Source of the DNA: Culex pipiens pallens
Taxonomy: Eukaryota; Arthropoda; Insecta; Diptera; Culicidae
Reading direction: 5' to 3'
DNA: 64,000 bases
NCBI RefSeq assembly: GCF_016801865.2
Contig: NC_068939.1
Location: forward strand, 86,491,381 to 86,555,380
The notes below the pieces were generated by a model, which did not search any database, was not told the origin of the DNA, and worked only from the letters and a program-made list of their open reading frames with translations. Position numbers and translations under genes: made by a program. Below are positions 46,715-58,499 of this stretch, one piece after another. Every line of letters begins with the position of its first letter. The first letter of the stretch is position 1.

Positions 46715-48047
46715 GAATTTAAGAATTTAAGAATTTAAGAATTTAAGAATTTAAGAATTTAAGAATTTAAGAATTTAAGAATTTAAGAATTTAAGAATTT
46801 AAGAATTTAAGAATTTTAGAATTTTAGAATTTTAGAATTTTAGAATTTAAGAATTTAAGAATTTAAGAATTTAAGAATTTAAGAATTTAAGAATTTAAGA
46901 ATTTAAGAATTTAAGAATTTAAGAATTTAAGAATTTAAGAATTTAAGAATTTAAGAATTTAAGAATTTAAGAATTTAAGAATTTAAGAATTTAAGAATTT
47001 AAGAATTTAAGAATTTAAGAATTTAAGAATTTAAGAATTTAAGAATTTAAGAATTTAAGAATTTAAGAATTTAAGAATTTAATAATTTTAGAATTTAAGA
47101 ATTTAAGAATTTAAGAATTTAAGAATTTAAGAATTTAAGAATTTAAGAATTTAAGAATTTAAGAATTTAAGAATTTAAGAATTTAAGAATTTAAGAATTT
47201 AAGAATTTAAGAATTTAAGAATTTAAGAATTTAAGAATTTAAGAATTTAAGAATTTAAGAATTTAAGAATTTAAGAATTTAAGAATTTAAGAATTTAAGA
47301 ATTTAAGAATTTAAGAATTTAAGAATTTAAGAATTTAAGAATTTAAGAATTTAAGAATTTAAGAATTTAAGAATTTAAGAATTTAAGAATTTAAGAATTT
47401 AAGAATTTAAGAATTTAAGAATTTAAGAATTTAAGAATTTAAGAATTTAAGAATTTAAGAATTTAAGAATTTAAGAATTTAAGAATTTAAGAATTTAAGA
47501 ATTTAAGAATTTAAGAATTTAAGAATTTAAGAATTTAAGAATTTAATAATTTAAGAATTTAAGAATTTAAGAATTTAAGAATTTAAGAATTTAAGAATTT
47601 AAGAATTTAAGAATTTAAGAATTTAAGAATTTAAGAATTTAAGAATTTAAGAATTTAAGAATTTAAGAATTTAAGAATTTAAGAATTTAAGAATTTAAGA
47701 ATTTAAGAATTTAAGAATTTAAGAATTTAAGAATTTAAGAATTTAAGAATTTAAGAATTTAAGAATTTAAGAATTTAAGAATTTAAGAATTTAAGAATTT
47801 AAGAATTTAAGAATTTAAGAATTTAAGAATTTAAGAATTTAAGAATTTAAGAATTTAAGAATTTAAGAATTTAAGAATTTAAGAATTTAAGAATTTAAGA
47901 ATTTAAGAATTTAAGAATTTAAGAATTTAAGAATTTAAGAATTTAAGAATTTAAGAATTTAAGAATTTAAGAATTTAAGAATTTAAGAATTTAAGAATTT
48001 AAGAATTTAAGAATCTAAGAATTTAAGAATTTAAGAATTTAAGAATT
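46715..48047. repeat. Octanucleotide satellite (AAGAATTT)n, about 1.33 kb
   Basis: Roughly 165 tandem copies of an 8-bp unit with almost no variation. Exceptions are a cluster of 'gaattttagaattttag' variants at 46812-46845 and isolated changes near 47075, 47540 and 48013. All frames contain regular TAA stops, so it is non-coding. Such homogeneity suggests recent expansion, and array length in an assembly may be inaccurate. Confidence 0.95.
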
Positions 48048-49012
48048 GTGGTGCAGAGTATACCGTATAATTTTTAATAAAATGTATATCAATTTTAAAT
48101 AATATAAAATATGATGTGTAAACAACGTTACATATGTTTCAGCAAAAATTGTATGGTCATCAATTATATAATCAATTATATTTATTAATTGTTTGGTATA
48201 GTCTAATACCTTTTTATGATTCCTTTATTGAAAGTTCAACAAAATACATTTAACATTTTGGTTCATATAAGAATACAAATTGGTAGCTCCGTCACTGGTA
48301 CAATTTATTATTTGCCAATTAAATTTACCTATTATTTCAACACAGTCTGTTCAAAAACAATTTAAGATAAAAAATCAATCCTTAAACAATGAAACCAGAC
48401 ATTTAAAAAAAACCCCAAAATCCATCAATTCCAAATATACAAACGTCCCTTCAAAAAGACTACTTCAATTTAGTAATAACAAACCATCAAATTTATCACA
48501 ACTAATAATAAAATGCTTGATTTCACCCAACTTGCAATTTTTATGTAAGCGTGTACTCAACACCAACTTGCAGTTACTTTTCAACACGAAAGAAAAGAGA
48601 GAGCTTGCAGAAAAGTACGGGAACGGTTTTGCTGCAACTTCAGCCTCTCTCATTGCAGAAGTTCTGCCTGGAAGAAAAGTTACTTTTGTTGCAGAAAAGT
48701 ACGGGAACGCTCTGCTGCCGTTTTTGTGCAGAATTGCAGAATTCTGCAGTACGGGAATAGACCTAATGATTCACCCATTGATACCTGAGGCTAAAGCAAG
48801 TGAAAAAAAATCATGTAAAAATTACTTTTTCAAATCGTGTACATTTTTTTAACGTTTTTATTAAGTTTGTGAAGAAAAACATTGACCCTGATTTTTTTTC
48901 AAATTCGGAATATTTTGTAAACAAATTTTGGTTTATTGTAGTAGTAGTTATTGTTAACAAAACAGTGAATTGAGGTTGCTAAAACCAATTAAACTTACGA
49001 TTTGTAACTTCC

Positions 49013-50276
49013 TATATCAGCAACAACTTTTCAAAAGGGCGAAACCCTCAGATGTAAACAAACTGAGTTTTCGTCAGAATCATGTAAAGCGAACAAAACT
49101 GATTCTAAAACACCCTCCAACATCTCAAAATTCCGAAAATACGTAGTTTTACAAGCAAAAAACAAAAGGGCTAAACAATAACATCAATCAAAACAAACCA
49201 AATTGTGTATCCGCCCTTGTGTGTCGCTCAACCACGAGGGGCGAATATAGTGTTTTCTGCAAGTCCGACGTATATTTAGAAACACTAATTTTTTGTTATA
49301 ATTTAGTGAATTTTAACCTGACATTCCTCAAAATTGATCAAAATGTATGTTTGTCTCTGACCACAATTCCACAACAAACACAGATTTGTATGATCCTAAA
49401 TACATAACTTTTTAATTTCAATTATTGTAGTATCGGATCTGGTTTGGTTTCACAATCTAGACATGAAGGTCCATAATTTACCGGTTCTTAGGACATCCGG
49501 GGATTCTGGTCGAGTAGTTGCAGGACAAAAAGTTAGTGTAGGTAGGGTTAGGAGGAATGCCGTACAAAATCATCGCCTCCGTAACCATTGAAGCTATGCA
49601 AAGATTGAGAAGGCAAGATGGTGTCGTGGGGTGGCCTAGTCGTCAGCTGCCATGTCTCCCACTTCCGGCGGGGACACCCCAAGGAACGTCACTTCAATAT
49701 AGACCACATCGTCAAACCAACTTGCTACTTACTGTGTATCATAGCCGTGATCCTTGCTCAACGATTCTTGGCCTGAATCGGACTCCTTCTGAAGGCTTTT
49801 TAGACCCATATTTTATCACTGAGGTCGCAAATATCACTGTTTTATCACTGACTGTAACGTTTCACAATGATAAAATAGTTGTTTAACCGCTTTTTTCCTT
49901 AAAAACCCGAAAAACGAAAAAAATACAAAAGGGCGAATCGGTTGTTTACTTCTGCTTTTTGGTGAATCCTGACGGGCGATACCGGTGTTTTGGTTGGGTG
50001 GGTGGTGAATACGGTGGGGCGAAAATGTAGGCACGCTCTTCAAAAAGGCGTAATTTCTTTTTCGCAATTTTTAATAGCAAAAACACCTTAATTAATTTCA
50101 AATTGCTCTCTATGATGAAATTATTGCTATTTTCTATTACGTTTTGACAAAATTGATGGTTTTCATGCTTTTTTGTGGAAATAGGAATTGATCGAAATTG
50201 CAAAATTTTGAATGTTGATTTTCCCGAAACGGCAGGATCGTAGGTTTCGCCCTTTTGAAATGTTGTTACTGATATG
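49013..50276. mobile_element. TIR element, 1.26 kb, no transposase
   Basis: Terminal inverted repeats of about 34 bp: left 'tatatcagcaacaactttt' continuing through 'caaaagggcgaaacc', right its near-complement ending 'gttgttactgatatg'. The interior has ORFs (for example 49557-49886 plus) with no recognisable domain. The 'ttcaaaagggc' word is shared with the small palindrome at 60446-60568. Confidence 0.65.
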
Positions 50277-50279
50277 TTG

Positions 50280-52127
50280 TACGATATGTTTTTTTAAGGT
50301 GTTCCACAATGTGGGAGCTACAATAACATGTTCATCAAAAATAAATATAATTCAATTTTCTATGAAAATATTGAAGTTTTCCTAAAATTATAATCTGCAA
50401 CTAAGTAAACTCATTTATGGTAAACTATCAATGCTTAAAAATTTGTCAATCATCATTTTAAGAAGGATTTAAAGTTTTAATACAGAGGATAAACCCAAAC
50501 TATTTAATCTTTAAAAGTGCACCATCACCAGTTTGCACATGTGCTTGATCCACTATAAGTGCAAGTATTAACGATTTCAAAACCAGCAGAGCGGGTGCCA
50601 CACGTCATAAAAAAAGAACAGCGTTTAAAAATCAATCATCCAGAAATGTACTCAACATGTACACTACACTCCGCTGGCCAAGTTCTGCAACAGTGATTGA
50701 AAATCTGAAAACTTTCCAAATTCAATTCACATCGGGAATAATTCCTACTCCCCGTTCCCTACTGCTTGCCCTCTGGACCGACGCTGTTCACTTTATTATC
50801 GAATCGTGCCCGAGCAAAATTCAACTATAGTTACAGTCACCCACGTGCACACACACCCGCACACAATGATGGTGCTCAAGTACGCTGGTACTCAATCGAT
50901 CCTCGTGTGTTCCCATTACAAACCACTACTCTTGGAAAAAGGGGATACAAGGGGGGAATGTGTACTTTTTGAGAGTAACCCTTGCTCCGAACCCCACTTC
51001 CTCCCTATAACTTAAGTGCCACGTTTATTGCACTTATCTTTTATGATTCACCTCTTTCGATGTATGCTATTGCACTGGACTATCGAAAATATTTTCCTTT
51101 TGTTAAAAGTTTTTTTCATAAAATACTCTGTACCAACTTCAACAGCACTTTCCCAGGGTCCCCCCTTTCTTGTTTGACATTCGAGTACATAAATTGGAGC
51201 TCGTTCGAAGCAATCACTCCGTGTGATTCCGCCTCTTGCAACTGACAAACAATTTGCGACCATGACGGTACACAACTGTTTGGACATTGTCTGATTGGAG
51301 TTGGTTCTGGGAAAGCCTGTTGCACCCCCTCGTCCCCCGTCCCACTCAGAAGATAATTTTCCGACTTGCCTACCGGGGGCCTCCGGAGGTTGGAACCTGT
51401 CCAAACTATGTGGGGCTAACCGATGACACCCCCCAAGAACTGGAATTCAATTTAACACATATCCTGCAGCGGGCACCCAAACCAACATGGGAACCGCAAG
51501 CTTTCACTCGAGCACGTGGCAGGGTGACTTCTAAACTATTTTTTTTTTATTTTATCTTTTTGTATTTAAATATTCACAGCAATGATGATCTACTGGATCT
51601 ATCGTAAAATTGGAGTGTAAATTGGATTTTCCGAAAAAAAATAAGTTTTGGTGTTTTCAGAAGAGTTGTTGCTAATGGAAATAGAGAACTGCAGGTTTGG
51701 TTGAAAATTTGGATGGTTTACGATTAGGGTGATTTCAAAATCTTAACTTTTCAGATTTTTTTTTGTTTTTTTTGTCTTCTTGAAAGTTGTCGAGCTTTCC
51801 AATCCAAGCTACTTTGTCAAAGACACCACATTAAAATGTGTAATTATTAAAATTTAACAGTTCTGCTCCAGGATGTTACATTTGCAATTCAGAGATTTGG
51901 AGAACCTTTCAACTGAGATCAATTCATAAGCCTTTACAGGGAGGGTACATATTTCAATCTACGTTTTCTACGACCAAATTTAGAGAAAGCATCTGAGAAT
52001 CAGTTTTTTTTTGTAAGTAGCAATTCGAGGTTAAGTTTTAAAGAAAAGAGGAGTTAGAGCGGGTGCACGTCTAGTTCGAAGCACTTTTAGAGCTCTTAAA
52101 AACTAACTTTTTTTCTCATTAGCAGCT
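50280..52127. other. Low-copy non-coding sequence
   Basis: No supportable gene. The GC-richer part at 50740-51520 has overlapping domain-free ORFs on both strands. Text at 51770-52080 resembles interspersed repeat relics at 1170-1330 and 4900-5340. Confidence 0.45.
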
Positions 52128-52140
52128 AAATTTTTAATAA

Positions 52141-52386
52141 CGAAACGAAGTTGACTTTTATAGCTGTCGGCCACCATTGCTAGTACCAACCACTAGTGTC
52201 TTCCTTTATATCTACAAGGACTTCGCCGCCCTGGGCTCCTAAGTGTACGAAAGTATGGCACGGAGCGACGGCGCCAAATACCCATATTTACACAAAAATT
52301 TTAGAGCGCCCGCCGCGGGATTCGAATCGGCGACCTCTGGATTGTGAACCCAGTGCACGGTCCGATTGATCCACACGGGTTTGACA
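52141..52386 (-). mobile_element. tRNA-derived SINE, 246 bp, with 13-bp TSD
   Basis: Read on the minus strand it begins with a tRNA-like head ('gtgtggatcaatcggaccg', then B-box text 'gattcgaatcccgc') and continues into an unrelated body. The flanks AAATTTTTAATAA at 52128-52140 and 52387-52399 are identical direct repeats. There is no long poly(A) tail. This family differs from the dimeric SINE. A shorter relative is at 54437-54520. Confidence 0.8.
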
Positions 52387-52399
52387 AATTTTTAATAAA

Positions 52400-54195
52400 G
52401 GATATAAAATTATCATGTTATTCCAAAATATTACCAAAAATAGCTCGATAAGTTACATTTTCATAATCACCCTAATCGTGAATCACCCTTATTTTGCACC
52501 AAACCAATAGTTCAAATAGAATCGAAAAGTATATCTTTTTGACTGCTTTTTTTTTGTTCTACTTTTCACACTTCACTGAGTGCTATACATTTTGTTCGGC
52601 ACTTAAGCAATTTTCTACGAAATCTGCCGATTTTGATCATTTTTATTTTTGTTTTTTTTTTTTAATTTGGCTCAAACTTTGCAAAGGCCATCCATATGAC
52701 CAAAGTAGTAATTTTGTGTTTTGTAATTTGGAATAATTGACCCTTTTGAAATTTAAGGCCTTGATTACATAATTTCCAGAATATTTTTTTAAAGAGATAA
52801 TGACATTTCACATTTTTTTTATTTTTCAACATTGAAAGTTGGACCATTAATTGCTGAGTATTGACCATAGAAAATGTGGAGATGTTTGAATGAGACTTTA
52901 AAAACTTCAATTTTCTTGTTTCATACTATTTTATTCGCTGTATTTCAGCAACCAGAGGTCCAATCTTCAATGTTTCTTTATTTTAAAGGAAATTTTATGA
53001 ACTATTCGAAAAAAATATTTTTAGGAATGAACAATCCAAAACAGGAATAAACACTTAAAAAACCGAAAAAATGAAAAAAAAATTCAGTTAAAATTAAACT
53101 TTGAGTGGCCATATCTAGAATATCTTGAAAACAATGCACTTTATCAAAAATCTGTATGTTACTTATCAATTGCAAGTTTGATTTTATGTTAAAAACTGAA
53201 GTCAAAGGCTTTTTTTGTAAAAATTTTGACAGGACAAACGTTGAATTGATTTTTTTTTAAATTCATCACTGGGTAGACACCAATTGCTCTCACTAACATA
53301 TGCCCGAAGAGCCAATTCCCGTTGAGTGAGTTGCAACTTAATTGACTGAGGAGCTATTTGGCTCTCTGCGCTCTACTGGCTCGCCGTCCACATATGCATA
53401 ACCATGTCCAAAGAAGGGGAAACTCTCGAGAAGAAGACTATGAGAGCCGGGGTTATGGGGGTGGCCACTCGGAGCAGGGGTTCCACCCACTCAACCCTTC
53501 CCCGAGGGGGCCGAACGAAATTGGTCTTCGATGGGTATTAAAATTAAATGGAGCTCTTTGCAGCAGCCCCGGCCTGGTGTCCCATAAATTCTTCGGTACT
53601 CGAGACCAGCAGATAGATGTCGTTATCACTGTATGTGTGTGTGTGTATGTGTGTCGCAGTGTATGTTGGGCCCCAATAGTAGAACTTGGATGGACTTGAG
53701 AAAAGGGGGAGGGAGCCTGACGGAGTCGAGAGGGGGTGATTAGTTTCGAGCACCCTCAGGATATGTATTAATGGGTGATGTGATAATATTCGATATTTTA
53801 ATAATAAGACCTCGTTCTTGGAGCCAGCCGAGTCGGTCACCGCCGCCGCTGGCATGGAAAGAGGATCTTTGGCTCCGGGTCAGGGTTTGATGATACGTAT
53901 ACTACGCTCTGAGATGCGAAAGCGAAATTGGAAACTGGAAATCAATCTACTGCTTTGGCAACGATATTAAAATGGTATGTTTTAATTAAGTTGTTTTTCT
54001 TTTCGGGCACATTGGAGTTGTTCGATAGATTTTCAATTTGCTTTTGCATAATTACTAAGGGAATTTGGTTTTGTATTATTTCGGCATTTGAATCAATGTA
54101 GCACGAAATACATTACATTGATTTTCTCTCGAATTTGCTATTATTTACCACGATAATAACACAGCAATGACGGAGCCATGCGTCAATACTTCCGC
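52400..54195. other. Non-coding tract with a foldback relic and a low-copy island
   Basis: 52780-53200 carries a diverged copy of the 25949-27473 foldback family. 53280-53960 is GC-richer, low-copy and without a recognisable gene, and includes a TGTG-rich run near 53630-53660. Confidence 0.45.
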
Positions 54196-54201
54196 ACCGT
54201 A

Positions 54202-54419
54202 CACAGAAAAAATAATCATGGTAATATTACATCTGGGAAGGGGTACATCTTTTATGTAAAAAAAAAGATGTAATTTTACCACTGGAAATGTGTAATTTTA
54301 CCACTTTTTGGTGTAATGTCACTTTTTCAGCCTGAATTGAGGTAATATTACATCATAAAAGAGGTAATATTCAACCTTCCAAAATTAATGCTTCCAAATT
54401 TACATTATTTTTTTCTGTG
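54202..54419. mobile_element. TA-type MITE, 218 bp
   Basis: Ends CACAGAAAAAATAAT and ATTATTTTTTTCTGTG (approximately inverted) are flanked by TA (54200-54201 and 54420-54421). Internal 'gtaatatta'/'taatatta' words are arranged in both orientations. No ORF. Confidence 0.8.
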
Positions 54420-54436
54420 TATGTGAAAGATCAAAA

Positions 54437-54530
54437 GATCCTAACGCGCACTAGGTTGTGCTAACAATCCAGAGGTCTCTGTTTCGAATCCCGTAGCGAG
54501 CGCAAAAATTAAAAGTGTCAAAATTTGTAT
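54437..54530 (+). mobile_element. SINE fragment related to 52141-52386
   Basis: 'aatccagaggtctctg' and 'ttcgaatcccg' match the tRNA-like head of the SINE at 52141-52386, followed by a similar 'gcgc..aaaatt' junction. The rest of the body is lost or diverged. Confidence 0.65.
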
Positions 54531-54559
54531 CATAAATCATCAATGAATTTATAAAAAAA

Positions 54560-57500
54560 AAAAATCTTAGACTTTTACGTGGATGAACTAATTACACAAA
54601 ATGGCTTCTTTGGTCATAATGAAGGCCCCACAAAGTTTGAGCCAAATAAAAAAATAAATATAAAATAAATTAATGGTTTTGGTGTAGAATTGCCCTAAAG
54701 TAGCGATTCTCAACCTTTTCTTGGCTAGGTAACCCTATTCGTTTTACCTAAGCTTCTGGTACCCCTCAGTATTCACGCATGTTCATATGAGTTTTTTTTA
54801 TCATTCCAAATTTAAAAAATGTTTTTTTTTAAACATGAAACATGAAATTAAAAAAAAATCCATATATTTTTCAAAACGGTCTGTTACTGTAAATGTTCAT
54901 GTACTTTTTGGAGTTTTTTCAAAAAGGCTTTCAGAAAGTTGAAAATTGATTACAATTTGATTGATACGTCAAATGAAGCGTAAGTGAAATTATTTAATGC
55001 TTCATTCAAAAATTCTGAATTATCTGTTTGTTCTACAAGTTGAAACTTGTAAACGCTTCTTCTTTAAAACATCAAATTTTTTACATTAAAACCTATTTTG
55101 AAAAGTTTGAAAAAAAATCCTCGCTCAATGAAAAAAATGATAGATTGAAAATGTCAATAACTTTGAAGATATTTTACCATGTTTTGAATTAAATTTTCAT
55201 TGCATGTACTTTTCGATTTTGACAACTGGACTTGAAGCAAACTCAATAATATTTAAAGGTTGATTTGTTTTTGACATCGCTATGAATTTACGAAAATAGT
55301 GTTTTTTTAAACTGTCCATTGATTTACATAAACTTTTTTGAGATCCGAATTGAAATTGGATGTATCCAATATATTTATAAGCACTTGTAATATTTTGATA
55401 AAGTGCTCTGTTTTAAAGCTACAAATTTTTCCATTTTTTTAATTAAGAGAAAGCTCGTCCTTTTCCATCCCTGAAAAAAACGAACAGTTGTTTGATTGAT
55501 ATGATGTATAATTTCCAAGATATCAACAATTCAACAATGAGGACTGAATGTGAATGCTGATCATGTTTCCTAACTTCCATTTGTTTGCGAAACAAAGGTT
55601 TGAACCAATGTTCATAATAGGAAAATTTAGCAACTTTTAACTTTTGAGGTTTTTTGATGAGAATGACACTTTTGATGAATGATTTTTTAAAGAAATCTAA
55701 AACTGTGCATTTTATATGAAATTTATTGAAGTTTATTGAAAAATCCGCAAGATTTTTTTTTTTACTATTTTCGGAACATTTTGTCATAAAATCCTGCAAC
55801 ACAATGAAATCATTGCAAACCTCACTATAAAATTTTGATATAATTAAATCGGAAACCACAGAAAATACAATTTTATATTTTGATTAAATAGTAAAAGGAG
55901 GAAAAAGCGCTTCTCACAGCGTCGTTGCTCGGAAGGCACGCCGACGGGGGAATGAATCATAAGTTGGCGCCGCGTTCGAATTAAAACTATTTCTAAATCA
56001 TTTATTGTGTGTCTTACACCAGCCGGCTGCCTAAGACCTTTAAAATTGCAACTGATAAACAAATTGCTTATGGTCGCATCATCTACCACGGTGAATCCTG
56101 ACCTCAAACCCATCTTACTAGCCCCTCAAAACTCATGTGATACTTTGTCGGAGACGCAGCCGATTTAGCGGTCCCATCACTCAAGTATCGGCTAACATTC
56201 CCATCCACTTCCCCGTGTCTTACCACTGGTCGTGGCCGGCGTCGGTATTGATCAGCATGATAGGGACCTTTGAAAATTGCGAAGGGGTGATGATTGGTTC
56301 CTACTTTTCATCTGTGGTCCACGGAGCAATTTTTGGGGGTCCTGGTCAATAACGAAGTAGCAGCTACGGGTAGACACCAATGCTATGCTATGCTAAATCG
56401 GCAAGATTTTTTTCCATGTACTTATTTTTTTAGTACAGTCCTCATCAATACCTACAGCTACAGGCTTCTTTGGACAAAGGGAAGGCCCTCACAAAGTTTG
56501 AGCCAAAAAATACAAAAAATAAAAATGGTCGAAATCATCCAATTTTGTAAAGAATCCCTCTTTAGTTTTTACACTGAAAACAATAACGTAATGAAAATGT
56601 GTACACAATTTTGCGTTGTTTGAAAATACAGTTTTCTGAATAAAACGGCGTTTTGTGAAAGTTTTTGAGTAAATTACACAACTAACTTAATATTCTATAA
56701 AAAAAAAACTTTACGTTTTGCATGTAAATTGGATCACATTTGAATATTTATCAAGATTTCTTGACAGTTCAATGATTTGTTTTGTAAAAAGTAGCACAAA
56801 GCGTCTTGTTTTCTATAAGAATCAATCACTCCGAGTCGTTTAGTAGCTCTCCATAGTTGTGTTAAATACAATGTGAAAATTCTTAGAGATTAAAACCCAT
56901 TTTCAATAACCTGTCTATATTTAAAGAATGCAAAAACAAAAAAGGCAGGTTGGATTACATGTTTTCTCCCCCCTCCCTGTTCTCGTCCAGAGCCGAGAGA
57001 CAAAAAACGTCGTTGTCGTGTTATCATGTCGTCACACGTGTATGGCCAAATTGAGTTGACCCTCTACAACCCAACCCCGCCTCTAGACGCGCTTCGATCT
57101 GAAAATTTGCCAAAAATCAATTATTCAACCAATTTTTGATCTTTAGAAATCATTGGAAAGAAGAACTCTTAAAATTTTATATAAAAATTTGGAGTTGGAA
57201 GTTTGACTTGTTTAATGTGACATATTGCCAATGTTTTTAAAATTGTAATTTTTTTAGGGGTCAACTTTAGCTGTGTTTTTTACTTACATTTTCAAGATTT
57301 TAAGTTAAAATAAGTATGCAGTAATTTTTGTAGTGTCTCAGACTATAACTCTAAGCATTTTTTGCATTTTAAATGATAATGGTGACATTCTATAGCAGAA
57401 AATCTGAAAACAAGTAAAAACTTGAAAAAGTGACTGCAAAAACATGTAAACATTAGAAAGGCAAAATGTAATGATAGGAGGTGGTAGAATAGACCAAATA

Positions 57501-57600
57501 CTACAAAAAAAAAACAAGATAATTTTTTTTCCGTAGAACAAAAGTTGCTCCTGATGACCTTCTGAACAAGGGAAAAATAAAAATGTTCGAAAGAAAAATT
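54560..57600. other. AT-rich non-coding tract with repeat relics
   Basis: Short relics of the foldback terminus ('aaaatggcttctttgg.cata') occur near 54598 and 56460. No supportable gene. The minus-strand ORF at 55443-55859 lies in diverged repeat text. At 57013-57060 a fragment ('ccaaattgagtt') resembles the start of the paralogous blocks described at 57614 and 59718. Confidence 0.45.
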
Positions 57601-57654
57601 TGGGCATTAGAGGGTTAAGAACACCATTTTGTGCAGCTCTCTATCCCAGTTAAT

Positions 57655-57815
57655 TCAATCGGAATTCTGAAACGGAATTCAATTCGAATCGTTTACGTAT
57701 TCCGTTTCAAACGCAACAACCGATACGTACACGGAATCGGTTGTTGCGTTTGAAACGGAATACGTAAACGATTCGAATTGAATTCCGTTTCAGAATTCCG
57801 ATTGAGTTGACTGGG
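57655..57815. mobile_element. Near-perfect palindromic MITE, 161 bp
   Basis: Arms beginning CCCAGTTAATTCAATCGG and ending CCGATTGAGTTGACTGGG pair almost completely around an 11-nt centre. AT flanks both sides. The paralogous block at 59767 lacks it, giving an empty site and an inferred 2-bp duplication. Confidence 0.88.
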
Positions 57816-57829
57816 ATGCCTCACCTTTT

Positions 57830-58162
57830 ACCTTCCATCGGATGAGGAAGTAAAATGTCGGTCCCGGCCTTGGTTGTAAGGCCGTTAAGTCATTCCAGGT
57901 GTAGGAGTCGTCTCCATGCCATAAGTACAAACAACACACCAAACCAAGCCTACTCCGGTGGAATCGCTGGCGGCGGTTGGACTCGCAATCCAAAGGTCGT
58001 CAGTTCAAACACTGGAGTGGAAGGTTCCTTGGAGTAGAAAGAGGTTTGGGTGCTCTCCCCATTCAAGCCTTCGGACTCCTAGGTTCGAGCAGAAACTTGC
58101 AATAGAGACCACAAAAGACCCGGGGGTCGTTAATGTGGATGGTTTGATTTTTTGATTTTTTT
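57830..58162 (+). mobile_element. tRNA-derived SINE, single second-unit form, 13-bp TSD
   Basis: Flanked by TGCCTCACCTTTT at 57817-57829 and 58163-58175. It contains the second tRNA-like unit ('ggtggaatcgctgg', 'ggtcgtcagttcaaac') and the tail shared with the dimeric SINE at 62297-62716, but lacks the first tRNA-like unit. A T-rich tail closes it. The empty site is visible in the paralogous block near 59804. Confidence 0.85.
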
Positions 58163-58499
58163 TGCCTCACCTTTTGACCTTCATAGATCCCAAAAATCAA
58201 TTTCAATCCCCAAATTTCATTCTTGTCGTGCTATCTTGGCACACCCCGAAAATTGCTGTGAGTGCGACAACTAGCCAAAGGGATTTCAGGTCAGAATGCG
58301 TTTGACACACGTACATGCCTAATTACCGTATTTCTTTTTAATTATAACACGGGACTCCGGCAACCAAATTCAACCAAACTTCGGGACAATGCACATAATG
58401 GTCAACCAAACAAAACGTATTGTGCATTTTTTTTTTTGTTTATTCAAGGTAAAATATTAAAACGCGTTTTTCTCGGAACGTCGAAAGGACAACTTCAAA

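Larger units (their letters stand above)
44118..48763. mobile_element. TA-flanked TIR element expanded by nested repeats, 4.65 kb
   Basis: The left end GGTCTATTCCCGTAC and right end GTACGGGAATAGACC are perfect inverted repeats, bordered by TA (44116-44117 and 48764-48765). Internal to each end are several 'ttctgca'/'tgcagaa' and 'cccgtact'/'agtacggg' words in mirrored order. The interior contains a 1.35-kb palindrome and a 1.33-kb octanucleotide satellite, so the original element was probably much shorter. The ORF at 48280-48852 overlaps the right terminal repeats and shows no transposase features. Confidence 0.7.
57614..58490 (+). repeat. Paralogous block A (interrupted by a MITE and a SINE)
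   Basis: After removing 57655-57815 and 57830-58162, this block aligns with 59767-60196. Shared text includes 'accattttgtgca', 'tgcctcaccttttgacc', 'cttgtcgtgctatctt', 'ccaaagggatttcaggtcag' and 'acgcgtttttctcgga'. The relation is a dispersed repeat or local duplication. Confidence 0.75.

Noticed and set aside
48280..48852. 190-codon ORF as a transposase or host gene
   Set aside because: Composition is low-complexity Lys/Asn/Ser, it overlaps terminal repeat words, and no domain motif is visible.
49600..49700. tRNA-like or SINE head ('ggggtggcctagtcgtc')
   Set aside because: Only a weak A-box-like word is present, without a B box.
55443..55859. 138-codon minus-strand ORF
   Set aside because: It lies in AT-rich repeat relics with a biased Lys/Phe/Ser composition and no recognisable motif.
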